The position numbers were made by a program, and so were the translations under genes. Positions 35,058 to 45,005 of a stretch of DNA of 45,005 bases are shown here, one piece after another. How positions within the stretch are numbered: the first letter of the stretch is position 1; every line of letters begins with the position of its first letter. The notes beneath the pieces were generated by a model that made no database searches, was not told the origin of the DNA, and was given only the letters and a program-made list of their open reading frames with translations. Origin of the DNA: Acidimicrobiaceae bacterium. Lineage in GTDB: Bacteria; Actinomycetota; Acidimicrobiia; Acidimicrobiales; Ilumatobacteraceae. The DNA is taken from the NCBI GenBank assembly GCA_947505655.1, contig CANNMD010000004.1:1-45005 (forward strand), given 5' to 3'.

Positions 35058-35440
35058 CGTGACCTCGCCTTTCCGTTTTTGGGCGTGTTGAAATTGAACG
35101 CGAACTTGTAGTTGTGAAACTACGCACGAACTGTAGTCGCGCATACCCCCGCAACTTCCAGTTTGAACACAACTGAAGTCGCGAATGGCACTGCTTGCCT
35201 ACAGGTTTACCACGCGCACCCCCATCGACAGCATGGTTGTGAATTAGTGCAAGAAAGTTCGGGCTCGGCTCAACCCGGCGCTTCACGACGACATGAGCTC
35301 TCGCACAGCTCGAGTTCGTGGCGGATGTACTGGGACTTAGCGTAGTAATTCATGTTTCGAGCGCGCCGCGCTCTACAGTGGCGGGTCGTAGTAAACCTTG
35401 AGTCGTACGTGTCTCGCACAGACGCTGCGAAAGGAATCCA
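35058..35440. promoter_or_regulatory. Divergent regulatory region between the bc/nuo operon and the cytochrome c gene
   Basis: A 383-base gap with no credible gene. It holds a perfect inverted repeat GTAGTT-GTGA-AACTAC at 35108-35123 and three related direct elements: AACTTGTAGTTG at 35103, AACTGTAGTCGCG at 35129-35141 and AACTGAAGTCGCG at 35171-35183. The last two differ at one base and are 42 bases apart. These are candidate operators on the operon side. The right part (35184-35440) has no recognised motif except a ribosome binding site AAAGGA at 35430-35435 before the GTG at 35441. Confidence 0.55.
35108..35123. repeat. Perfect 6-bp inverted repeat, possible operator
   Basis: GTAGTT and AACTAC surround GTGA. 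It lies about 51-66 bases upstream of the chosen TTG start of the first operon gene, within the distance expected for a promoter or operator. Confidence 0.5.
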
Positions 35441-36253
35441 GTGACTGAAATTCCCGAGCATCTCCTGAAGCGCTCCAAAGAGCGCCGAACAGCCGAAGGC
35501 GCCGACACGCCTGCTGGCGCGACCCCTGCCGCTGCCACCGCAGCAACGCCAGCCGTCGCCGCAGCAGCAAGTGCTCCGGCGAAGTCGGCACCAGCCGCAC
35601 CGCCGGCAGCGCGACCCGACCCAGCCTTCATCGCTGCGGCCAAGACTCGCAAGAAGATTCCGTTTTGGGCAATGGCCACACTGAGCCTGCTGCCCATTTG
35701 GGGCTTCATGTACGTGCAGGGCCTCAAGCCACAAGCTCGCGAAGTCACCGGCCCCATCGCCGAGGGCGTTGTTGTGTATGCGGGCTGCGCGTCATGCCAC
35801 GGCGCCACCGGCGCCGGCGGCGTTGGTCGCCCATTCACAGCCGGTGCCGTGCAAAAGACCTTCCCCCACATCGAAGACCAGTTGAACCTTGTCTACACGG
35901 GTAGCCAGGCCTACAAAGACACCGGCGTTGGCGCCTATGGCGATGCGTCGTTGGGCCGCCTCGGCTACAACGGCAATTACATGCCAATGCAGGGCACCAA
36001 GAGTGGCGGTGCGCTCACCGAAGCACAGATCGTGGCCGTTGTTTGCCACGTGCGCTACGACCTTGGTGGTGCCGATCCAACCAGCGAGCAGTGGGCAACC
36101 GAGTACGAACTTTGGTGTAGCCCCGAAGCCAAGATCTATGCAGCCATCCAGGACGGCTCCGCAAACTTCGACAATGTCGACACGGTGTTCAAGGCCGACA
36201 AGGTTCTGCCCGTCGGCACGGTTCCCCGCCCAGGCACACCAGCCGGCAAATAG
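35441..36253 (+). CDS. Membrane-anchored mono-heme cytochrome c
   Basis: A 270-residue protein. Residues 1-70 are soluble, starting MTEIPEHLLKRSKERR and then Ala/Pro-rich; one helix (about 74-92, FWAMATLSLLPIWGFMY) anchors it, and the outer domain has one heme site Cys116-Ala-Ser-Cys-His120 in YAGCASCHGATGAGG. Met in NYMPMQG is the likely sixth ligand. GTG at 35441 is supported by AAAGGA just upstream and by the motif shared with the cytochrome b C-half. It probably accepts electrons from the bc complex, whose genes lie divergently, and passes them on to an oxidase. An MenJ-like gene follows after 39 bases. Confidence 0.9.
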   Translation: MTEIPEHLLKRSKERRTAEGADTPAGATPAAATAATPAVAAAASAPAKSAPAAPPAARPDPAFIAAAKTRKKIPFWAMATLSLLPIWGFMYVQGLKPQAREVTGPIAEGVVVYAGCASCHGATGAGGVGRPFTAGAVQKTFPHIEDQLNLVYTGSQAYKDTGVGAYGDASLGRLGYNGNYMPMQGTKSGGALTEAQIVAVVCHVRYDLGGADPTSEQWATEYELWCSPEAKIYAAIQDGSANFDNVDTVFKADKVLPVGTVPRPGTPAGK

Positions 36254-36292
36254 TCGCTATGCCTTTGCGGCCTGGCACAGGTTGGCCCGGTC

Positions 36293-37546
36293 ATGACCGA
36301 GCCTGACCACGCGTGCGAGGTTCTTGTAGTCGGCGGCGGCCCATCAGGCGCTGCCGCCGCGTATTGGCTTGCCAAGCGTGGCCACTCGGTCACCATTGTT
36401 GAGAAGAACAGTTTTCCGAGAGACAAAACCTGTGGCGATGCCCTGACCCCGCGTGGGGTCAAGCAGCTCGTCGATATGGGGCTGTCAACAACGCTGACCA
36501 CGTTCCATCAAGTGAACGGGCTGCGCCTTGTGGCGAGCGGCCGCGAACTCGAATTGCCATGGCCCTCGCATGCCATCTATCCCGACCACGGGTTCGTGGT
36601 GCGTCGTAACGAACTCGACGGCATCGTTGCCGCCAACGCCGTTGCGGCTGGCGCCACGTTGATTCAGGGTTGCGAGGCGTTGACCCCAATCGTCGAACGA
36701 GGTTTCGTTCGCGGCGCGATGGTGCAACCCGAAGGCGGCGAACCATACGAGTTGCACGCCAAGTACGTGGTAGTGGCCGACGGTGCCGACAGTCGTTTCG
36801 GGCGATCACTCGGAACATTCCGCACGCGCGATTGGCCATTCGGCACCGCCATCCGGGCCTACTGGGAATCGCCACGGCACAACGAAGTTCTCATCGAATC
36901 AGTGCTCGACGTGAAAGACCGAAAGGGCAATGTCTTGCCCGGTTACGGGTGGATCTTTCCTGTTGGCGACGGCACCGTCAACGTAGGCGTCGGGTTGCTC
37001 AGCACATTTCGCGATTTCAAGAGCGTGAACCCAGCACACCTGCTCGAGTCGCATGCGCAATCAATCGCCGAACGTTGGCAGATCTCGCCCGACCAAGCCC
37101 TGTGCGACCCGGCGTCGGGTCGCATCCCAATGGGCGGCTCTATCGGGCCCATCGCAGGGCCTACCTACTTGGTCGTTGGCGACGCTGCAGGCAGCGTCAA
37201 TCCGTTCAACGGCGAGGGCATCGACTACGCATACGAGACCGCCCGCATGGCCGCCGACGTATTGCACGAAGCACTGAGTTCGCACGACGCCTCGGTGCTG
37301 CAGCGCTATCCGCGGTTACTCGACGATGAATTCGGGCAGTACTTCAAAATGGCCCGTCTGTTTGCTCGAATCATCGGGCGTCCCGCGCTCATGCGCGAAC
37401 TCACGCGAGCCGGAATGCACAATCGCTCGCTGATGGAATGGGCACTGCGCATCATGTCGAATCTGCTTCGCCCCGACGAGATGGGTCCAGCCGAGATTGC
37501 CTACAAAGCAATCGACAAGATCGTGCGTTTGGCCCCGAACGCATAG
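36293..37546 (+). CDS. menJ: Geranylgeranyl-reductase-family FAD oxidoreductase, probably menaquinone reductase
   Basis: A 417-residue flavoprotein. The FAD motif VLVVGGGPSGAAAAYWLAKRG (residues 10-30) is cut by GGGPSG at 14-19; the family marker FPRDKTCGDALTPRG has Cys47-Gly48-Asp49, and the second FAD contact is LVVGDAAGSVNPFNGEGIDYA. The length (about 410) and the family match the mycobacterial MenJ, which saturates one isoprene unit of menaquinone. It could also act on polyprenyl phosphates or archaeal-type lipids, as other members do. Nearby polyprenyl synthase (38778-39752) mirrors the mycobacterial menJ-grcC1 pairing. The symbol is an inference. Confidence 0.78.
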   Translation: MTEPDHACEVLVVGGGPSGAAAAYWLAKRGHSVTIVEKNSFPRDKTCGDALTPRGVKQLVDMGLSTTLTTFHQVNGLRLVASGRELELPWPSHAIYPDHGFVVRRNELDGIVAANAVAAGATLIQGCEALTPIVERGFVRGAMVQPEGGEPYELHAKYVVVADGADSRFGRSLGTFRTRDWPFGTAIRAYWESPRHNEVLIESVLDVKDRKGNVLPGYGWIFPVGDGTVNVGVGLLSTFRDFKSVNPAHLLESHAQSIAERWQISPDQALCDPASGRIPMGGSIGPIAGPTYLVVGDAAGSVNPFNGEGIDYAYETARMAADVLHEALSSHDASVLQRYPRLLDDEFGQYFKMARLFARIIGRPALMRELTRAGMHNRSLMEWALRIMSNLLRPDEMGPAEIAYKAIDKIVRLAPNA

Positions 37547-37553
37547 GCCTTGA

Positions 37554-38084
37554 TTAGACCTTTGCCTCGCCGAAGTATTCGCCAGCCACCACGCTGTGTT
37601 TGCGGGCGATTGCGCCGCTGATCGCTGAGTACACCAAGTTGTTGAGATCGCGGACCTTGAAGTTGTAGTACCGACGAGCAGCCGCAAGGCGATCCTCGGT
37701 GGTCGCAAGTTCGGTTTGCAGCGCGAGAAACGATTCGCTCGTGCGCAGCGTGGGCATCGCTTCTGCCAACACGAAAACCTGTGGCAGCAACGAACGTATC
37801 TCTGCATCGGCTGCAGCGATCGCCTCCCTGCTTGCCCCGGCCGCCGCGCCTGCCGAGCGGGCGCGCACGACTTGTTCGATGAGCGAGCGCTCGTGTTCTG
37901 CGTTGGCCTGAACCACTGCCACCAAGTTGGGAATGAGGTCATTTCGCCGCTGCAATTCGGCTTCGATGCCGGCCCATGCCGTGCTCACCCGGTTGGCCGC
38001 TAAGCGCAAACCGTTATACAACAAGGCGTACGAAAGGCCGCCAACTCCGATCAGGGAAAGCAGGGCGAGAACGAGTCCCTTCAC
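37554..38084 (-). CDS. lemA: LemA family protein
   Basis: A 176-residue protein with one N-terminal helix (LVLALLSLIGVGGLSYALLY) and an alpha-helical, extracytoplasmic four-helix domain. The LemA signature is AGIEAELQRRNDLIPNLVAVVQANAEHE, followed by RRYYNFKVRDLNNLVYSAIS. The function of LemA is not established; members often sit with membrane proteases or unknown partners. ATG overlaps the upstream gene (ATGA). It converges on the MenJ-like gene with only seven bases between the stops. Confidence 0.9.
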   Translation of the reverse strand: MKGLVLALLSLIGVGGLSYALLYNGLRLAANRVSTAWAGIEAELQRRNDLIPNLVAVVQANAEHERSLIEQVVRARSAGAAAGASREAIAAADAEIRSLLPQVFVLAEAMPTLRTSESFLALQTELATTEDRLAAARRYYNFKVRDLNNLVYSAISGAIARKHSVVAGEYFGEAKV

Positions 38085-38752
38085 GGCGAGGGACGCCCTT
38101 CAGGTGGATAGAGCGACTGCATCACGGTTGGCATGTGGGACACCAACGCCTCCGAACGCACGAGAAGGTCGGGGAGTTGCTCAGGCGATCGTCGGTCGTC
38201 TACTGCAAGCAGCCACGAACCAAGGAGATAGAGATCAAGCTCACACGGGACCTCGAGCAGCCAGCCCATCATCGACGGATCCAGCAAGGCAGTAGCGAAC
38301 TGCTTGTCGGCCGAGGTGATTCGGTAACGGTCGTTGAACGTTGGGCTTTCAAGCTCGATGTCGTCGAGCCCAACTTTGTTCAACAGGCGAGTGGCGAAAC
38401 CCTCGGGGCGCAGACGCGTGCGCATCGCGTCGAACGGCAGAGCAACCAACGCGCAGGTGTGGTTGTACACCTGGCGATTTTTACCCGAACCGGTGACATA
38501 GCGGTACTGGAACACTCGATTCGAGTAGGACCCTGGACGCCACATCGTGAAGGTTGCGTCGTTGCTCGAACCCCGCTGCAAGAATTCGAAATCGAGCGAC
38601 GTGATGTTTGAAGGATCGCCTGGGTCGAACTCGAGACCATTGGCCGCGGCCACAGCGCGATAGCGCGCAAGGCGACGTTTGTTGTACTCGTTGTTCCCAA
38701 CGAATACGAGAATCGCCAGCGCAACAACGAATACGACTCCGAGAACCTGCAT
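38081..38752 (-). CDS. Membrane-anchored protein of unknown function, LemA partner
   Basis: A 223-residue protein with one N-terminal helix (MQVLGVVFVVALAILVFVG) and a soluble domain with alternating beta strands. The segment RYRAVAAANGLEFDPGDP and later NDRYRITSADKQFATALLDPSMMGWLL are typical of an uncharacterised actinobacterial family seen next to other membrane proteins. No catalytic motif is visible. Coupled to lemA by ATGA overlap and 25 bases after the polyprenyl synthase. The two proteins probably act together; function unknown. Confidence 0.78.
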   Translation of the reverse strand: MQVLGVVFVVALAILVFVGNNEYNKRRLARYRAVAAANGLEFDPGDPSNITSLDFEFLQRGSSNDATFTMWRPGSYSNRVFQYRYVTGSGKNRQVYNHTCALVALPFDAMRTRLRPEGFATRLLNKVGLDDIELESPTFNDRYRITSADKQFATALLDPSMMGWLLEVPCELDLYLLGSWLLAVDDRRSPEQLPDLLVRSEALVSHMPTVMQSLYPPEGRPSP

Positions 38753-38777
38753 GCGAACCGAGATCCTGTCTGTGCGA

Positions 38778-39752
38778 CTACTTCACTGAGTTGAGCAACG
38801 CCTGTGGGGCCGCGCGAAGTGCCTCGGTTGCAGCGCTTGGCGGCATGGCATCGCAGGCCTTGGCAGCAGCGGCAACATACGTGGCAGCAACCTCAATCGC
38901 CTCGGCAATACCCGAGCCCGCACGCACGATGGAGAGCGCCTTATCGCAGACCACTGCATCGAGCGGATGGCCGAGCATGTCGCGCAACTCGTCGCTCGCT
39001 GGCGACTTCTGAGCGAGGGTGCGCAGCACTGGCAGCGTGTAGACGCCTTCGACCATGTCGTGACCCGCTGGCTTACCCAATTGCTCGTCGGTGGCGACGA
39101 TGTCGAGCACGTCGTCGACAATCTGAAAGACCATTCCGTAGGCCAAGCCAAAATCAGTAAGTGCGTCGATCACCGGGCGATCGAGTTGAGCAACAATGCC
39201 GCCGATACGTGTTGCCGTGCTGAACAACGAGGCGCTCTTGCCTTCGATCGACGACAAGTACGACGACTCGGGACGGCTGACGTCGTAGGTATGACGCAGT
39301 TGTTCGATTTCGCCCTCGCACAGCCGAGCGATGGTGTTACCCAACAGCCCAGCAACCTCGGCGCCAAGCGATGCTGCAATCTCAGATGCCCGCGCCAGCA
39401 AAAAGTCGCCAGCGAGAATCGCTTGCAGATTGCCCCACTTGGCATTCACCGTCTCGACTCCACGGCGGGTCGCTGACTCGTCGATGACGTCGTCGTGATA
39501 CAACGACCCGGTCTGCACGAGCTCGCACGCAATTCCACCCTGAATGGCTTCGTCAAGGCACGGGCCATTGCCCACCTGACATGCCACTGCGGTGAGCACC
39601 GGCCGAACACGCTTGCCGCCCGCCACGATGAGATGACGCGCCAACTCGTTGAGATATGCGTCTTTCGTGTGGACCGACGCAAGGAGTGCGTCCTCGATCC
39701 GCACTCGGTCTCCGGTCATGCCCGGCAGCGAAAACAAAGGCGTGTTTGCCAC
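38778..39752 (-). CDS. Polyprenyl (all-trans) diphosphate synthase
   Basis: A 324-residue prenyl elongation enzyme that adds isopentenyl units to make the isoprenoid tail for menaquinone. The two Asp-rich motifs are Asp87-Asp88-x2-Asp91 (YHDDVIDESATRRG) and Asp213-Asp214-x2-Asp217 (QIVDDVLDI), and the GGKRVRP motif is at 45-51. No residue bulky enough to limit chain length can be judged from sequence. It starts with ATG at 39752 and is divergent from clpC. It resembles GrcC/IspB; the chain length made is unknown. Confidence 0.93.
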   Translation of the reverse strand: MANTPLFSLPGMTGDRVRIEDALLASVHTKDAYLNELARHLIVAGGKRVRPVLTAVACQVGNGPCLDEAIQGGIACELVQTGSLYHDDVIDESATRRGVETVNAKWGNLQAILAGDFLLARASEIAASLGAEVAGLLGNTIARLCEGEIEQLRHTYDVSRPESSYLSSIEGKSASLFSTATRIGGIVAQLDRPVIDALTDFGLAYGMVFQIVDDVLDIVATDEQLGKPAGHDMVEGVYTLPVLRTLAQKSPASDELRDMLGHPLDAVVCDKALSIVRAGSGIAEAIEVAATYVAAAAKACDAMPPSAATEALRAAPQALLNSVK

Positions 39753-39910
39753 ACCGCAAGGCTAGGCCACCGCAACGAAAACTGACGACTACTCGGCACA
39801 GCATCGTCATTGGTGATCGGTGTGGCAGAGATACTGCTACCCAGCGCCACACTGTGCCACCCCACGTATACACTCCAAACCAAGTATCCACCGTCTCTGA
39901 AAGGGCGGGC
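39753..39910. promoter_or_regulatory. Divergent promoter region of the polyprenyl synthase and clpC genes
   Basis: A 158-base gap holding an inverted repeat GTGTGGC (39820-39826) and GCCACAC (39846-39852), 19 bases apart, and a GAAAGGG ribosome binding site before clpC at 39899-39905. No HspR, CIRCE, CtsR or ClgR-type operator of heat-shock genes is recognisable. Confidence 0.4.
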
Positions 39911-42472
<2,562 letters not shown>

Positions 42473-42475
42473 CTC

Positions 42476-42503
42476 AGCCCAACGGGGCTACACCGGCTGG
42501 GCT
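42476..42503. terminator. Possible terminator hairpin between clpC and the anti-sigma gene
   Basis: AGCCCA pairs with TGGGCT (42476-42481 and 42498-42503), with inner CGG/CCG pairs. It lies four bases after the clpC stop. There is no U-tract. Confidence 0.45.
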
Positions 42504-42519
42504 CGCACCCATCCCATCA

Positions 42520-43173
42520 TTACGACGTGCGTTGAGTGTGGGTGTCTTGCTGCGTCAGCACATGTAGCCGCTGCAAGCCAGCCTTCTTCGGCGTTGCCGC
42601 AAACCGCTTTGGTGTGGCCAATACCCACACCAACACCAGGCCAACCACTTCGGGGATGTGCCGAGATTCGGTCAGTGCTGGCACACGGCCCTGCGCAATG
42701 TCGATGACCGCTGTAACCGCGAGACACCCAGCCAACGATGCAGTCAACGGCAACATGCCGCGGGCCTTGGCAGGGCGCAACGCAACGACCATGAGACCGA
42801 TTGCGTAGGCGACGGCGAACGAACCCAAGTGGCGCGCCGAATGTTCGTCGCTGCCCCGCGAATGACCGAGCAACAGCGCCGGCACCGAGAACACCAGAAT
42901 CTGCGCCGACACAACGGCAAGAGCGAGGCGTAACACCCACCACACCGATCCACGATCGTTGGCTCGCGCCGTCTTGACCACGTGGGCCGACAGGTCGGGG
43001 ATCGTGGCGGCAAGCTCGGCCGACGACGTGCGCGGCAGCACGTGAATGCCGTCGGCAAACGTGCGACACGAGACGCAGCCGGACAAGTGCGCTTCGAGCA
43101 GGCGCGGATCGATGGTGTCGGGCTCGCCGTCGGCACGAGCCGAGATCGCTTCTTCCCACAGGTCACACTGCAT
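42520..43173 (-). CDS. Zinc-finger anti-sigma-like membrane protein
   Basis: About 217 residues. The N-terminus has the zf-HC2/ZAS motif with CDLWEEAISARADGEP followed by HLSGCVSC (His-x3-Cys-x2-Cys), the zinc site of anti-sigma factors. Four hydrophobic helices follow (about 75-100, 115-135, 140-160 and 175-195), so it is a membrane-bound form. ATG at 43173 (MQCDLW) is chosen because the motif begins there; ATG at 43200 or TTG at 43245 are also open, and no clear ribosome binding site decides. No sigma factor gene is adjacent in the window. It lies after the CopC-CopD gene (gap of 110 bases, 43174-43283). Confidence 0.75.
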   Translation of the reverse strand: MQCDLWEEAISARADGEPDTIDPRLLEAHLSGCVSCRTFADGIHVLPRTSSAELAATIPDLSAHVVKTARANDRGSVWWVLRLALAVVSAQILVFSVPALLLGHSRGSDEHSARHLGSFAVAYAIGLMVVALRPAKARGMLPLTASLAGCLAVTAVIDIAQGRVPALTESRHIPEVVGLVLVWVLATPKRFAATPKKAGLQRLHVLTQQDTHTQRTS

Positions 43174-43283
43174 GAACACATAGTGCCATTTGTGAGCCAT
43201 CGAGTTCCCAGTACATGCAGAATTTGTGAACTTCGTGACGGTCAACGAAGCGCCGAGGCCGCACCCCTGTCACGACTACCGCA

Positions 43284-44954
43284 CTAGCGGATCGGAACGA
43301 CCGTGGTCCATTGCACCTTGTCGAACGAGTTGTAGATCGCACTGATGTGCAACGTCCACGACGCTGGATAGGGAAAGATCGCAGCGGCGGTGGTGTAGTG
43401 GCCCACTCCGGCTGTAGAGACCTCGATCGCAATTGGGTCTATCGAGCGACTGGGATCGCTGATCTCAACGGTCACCGAGTCTGGCCCAGCGGTGCTGATC
43501 GTTGGACTCGTGATGTAGAGGTGCAGATCGTTGGAGCCCACCCCGCCTGGCGACACCACCACCGACACGATGTAGTCGTTGCTGACCAACGATTGCGAGA
43601 ACGTAGTTGGTCCGTTGGCCACCGTTGGGTTCGCAGCGATGAGCAACGACGTGACGCCCAAGATGACAACAGCCAGAACGGCTTCGATGACGACAACACG
43701 CACCAAACGCGCCCGGTCGATGGTGACCGAATCGGCGGTGATGCGACCGAGGGCCTTGCCGTGAGTTGCCTGCCGACTCACGGCGGCAATCGCGATGAGC
43801 ATGGCCACCGCGATGACCTTCCAGATCAACAGCGTTCCGTAGCTCGTGTTGGTCAGTGCGTTGAGCGAACCGAGTTGACGCAGCGCCTGCACGACTCCGC
43901 TGAGCGCCACGACAACAATAGAAACGAACGCCACCTTCGAGAACCGGCGAACCGAAGAGTCGTCGATTTCGGCGAAGCTCACCAGCACTGCAACCAAGCC
44001 GCCGAGCCACACGGCCATGCCGCCGAGGTGCGCCACGGTGGCAACGATCCCGATGATCTGCCAACGACCCGTGGCTCCATGTCCGCCAAAAGCCGAGGCG
44101 ACTCCGACAGCGAGCAGGCCAGCACCAAGCAGTGCACGCCACCACACACTGGCACGTCGGGAAACGGTGAGCGTGAGAGCAATACCGCACACCAAGATCA
44201 CTGCGGCGCGCACGGCCCATGCCACGCCAACTCGCGAGTCGAGCATCGAGCTCCACGCCGACGAATCGGTAATCACTGCGAGCGACTGACCGGTTGCATA
44301 TGCCACCTCAAGCGGCAGTGCGATTGCTCCGGCAATGGCACCGACTGCCGCTGAGATCAACGTGATAAGGCGCAGGCGCGAACTCAGCGAAACAACACCG
44401 AGCAATACGGCAGCCATAACGCCGAACACGACGGCGAGTGCCAAAGCAACGAGGCCGCGGCTGACGGCCAACCCCACCTCGGCCGGCGTGCTTGCTGCTT
44501 TGCGGCTGAGAATGCCATCGAGTAGCCCCGAGGTGAGCGTTGACGTTGCGCCAACTTGAAAGGTGTACGCGGCGTGCACCGGATGCGAGTCGGATGAAAC
44601 GACGCTCCAATCGACAACGTACGAACCGTCGGCAAGATCGCCGAGTGCAACCCGTACTTGCTCGGTATGACCAGCCGGATGGGTGGCCTTGCCGATGTCG
44701 ACTTGGTTGCCGGCGCCGTCGAACAGACGAATGGCTCCGAGGCTGATCTCGATGGGTTCGGTGAACACCAGCGTGATGCTGGTTGGTGCGGTGTCAAGAA
44801 CAGCGCCCGGGGCCGGGTCGCTCGACAACAACTGAGCGTGGGCAAGCGCCGGGGACGATGCGAACAACAGCCCGGCGAACGACATCAACAGCACCACTGC
44901 TGGCAGCCGCCGCCATGACGCGCGACTCAAGACCGCTGAACGTGCCGTTGTCAT
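43284..44954 (-). CDS. CopC-CopD fusion copper-transport protein
   Basis: A 556-residue fusion. A signal peptide (1-38, ending SSPALA) is cut before His39, so the mature protein begins with His, the first copper ligand in CopC; the second site is in VSSDSHPVHAAYTF (Asp and His). The CopC domain covers about 39-135, followed by a CopD-type membrane domain with eight or so helices (about 160-420), and a C-terminal extracellular beta domain of about 100 residues. It is the YcnJ type, which imports copper or delivers it for oxidase assembly. The ATG overlaps the stop of an upstream gene (ATGA). Confidence 0.92.
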   Translation of the reverse strand: MTTARSAVLSRASWRRLPAVVLLMSFAGLLFASSPALAHAQLLSSDPAPGAVLDTAPTSITLVFTEPIEISLGAIRLFDGAGNQVDIGKATHPAGHTEQVRVALGDLADGSYVVDWSVVSSDSHPVHAAYTFQVGATSTLTSGLLDGILSRKAASTPAEVGLAVSRGLVALALAVVFGVMAAVLLGVVSLSSRLRLITLISAAVGAIAGAIALPLEVAYATGQSLAVITDSSAWSSMLDSRVGVAWAVRAAVILVCGIALTLTVSRRASVWWRALLGAGLLAVGVASAFGGHGATGRWQIIGIVATVAHLGGMAVWLGGLVAVLVSFAEIDDSSVRRFSKVAFVSIVVVALSGVVQALRQLGSLNALTNTSYGTLLIWKVIAVAMLIAIAAVSRQATHGKALGRITADSVTIDRARLVRVVVIEAVLAVVILGVTSLLIAANPTVANGPTTFSQSLVSNDYIVSVVVSPGGVGSNDLHLYITSPTISTAGPDSVTVEISDPSRSIDPIAIEVSTAGVGHYTTAAAIFPYPASWTLHISAIYNSFDKVQWTTVVPIR

Positions 44955-45004
44955 TCGGCAGGCTGCGCAGCGGGCACTGGCTTGGGGCTGAGCCAGGCAA
45001 CGAT
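44951..45004 (-). CDS. C-terminal fragment of an upstream gene
   Basis: The last 17 codons of a gene, IVAWLSPKPVPAAQPAE then stop, which overlaps the copC-copD start as ATGA. The end is a hydrophobic residue patch followed by a Pro/Ala tail, as in a C-terminally anchored secreted protein. In many actinobacteria a YcnI-like (DUF1775) gene occupies this position, but the fragment is too short to assign. Confidence 0.5.
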   Translation of the reverse strand: MVAWLSPKPVPAAQPAE

Positions 45005-45005
45005 C

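Noticed and set aside
35163-35345. A 60-codon frame in the divergent regulatory gap
   Set aside because: No ribosome binding site, no conserved pattern, and a composition typical of random frames.
43220-43245. A second CRP-like site near the anti-sigma gene (TGTGA followed by N6 and TGACG)
   Set aside because: Only one arm matches the consensus; chance matches of this quality are expected.

Overview
The window looks like a chromosome segment of a high-GC, menaquinone-using actinobacterium, most likely from the class Acidimicrobiia. I infer this from the style of the proteins: an actinobacterial ClpC, a CopC-CopD fusion, a geranylgeranyl-reductase-family flavoprotein next to a polyprenyl diphosphate synthase, a second complex I locus of the type lacking EFG, and frequent GTG/TTG starts. 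No rRNA or marker gene is present, so the placement is an inference. I saw no tRNA, rRNA, insertion sequence, prophage or CRISPR array.

Layout. (1) 1-2917, minus strand: the start of a second complex I operon, nuoA2-B2-C2-D2-H2. nuoD2 runs straight into nuoH2, so the NADH-oxidising genes E, F and G are absent at their usual place. A perfect TGTGA-N6-TCACA palindrome lies just upstream. (2) 3132-6232, plus strand: a four-gene unit with a secreted protein bearing an Asp-rich tail, a Pro/Ala-rich single-pass membrane protein, an ApbE flavin transferase and a ferric-reductase-like di-heme membrane protein. (3) 6248-14637: ArfB, then a catabolic neighbourhood with a choline-kinase-like phosphotransferase, a dimethylglycine/sarcosine dehydrogenase-like protein, an amino acid permease, two class I glutamine amidotransferase-fold enzymes and a threonine dehydratase.

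(4) 14638-35057, minus strand: 21 genes with almost no gaps. Read from the promoter end, these are a 3-TM membrane protein, a 2x[4Fe-4S] ferredoxin, cytochrome b N-half, cytochrome b C-half, Rieske protein, di-heme cytochrome c, a membrane protein, and then a complete nuoA to nuoN. This looks like one transcription unit for a Rieske/cytochrome b complex (complex III) and a 14-subunit complex I. The cytochrome b is of cytochrome b6 type: it is split, has a 14-residue His spacing in the last heme helix, and has a Cys in a CLGG motif where b6 carries its extra covalent heme. (5) 35058-35440: a divergent regulatory region with an inverted repeat and related direct repeats. (6) 35441-37546, plus strand: a membrane-anchored cytochrome c and a MenJ-like flavoprotein. 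(7) 37554-39752, minus strand: polyprenyl diphosphate synthase, an unknown membrane-anchored protein and LemA. (8) 39911-42472: ClpC. (9) 42520-45004, minus strand: the end of an unknown gene, a CopC-CopD copper protein and a zinc-finger anti-sigma-like membrane protein.

Together the central genes describe electron flow from NADH (complex I) through menaquinone, whose tail is probably made and reduced by the gene products near 36-40 kb, to a b6f-like complex and c-type cytochromes. A terminal oxidase is not in the window. The EFG-less complex I and the ferredoxin at the head of the big operon both point to a possible second electron entry using ferredoxin or another low-potential carrier. A short N-terminal motif, IPEHLLKR, is shared by the cytochrome b C-half and the separate cytochrome c and is not explained by their known folds.
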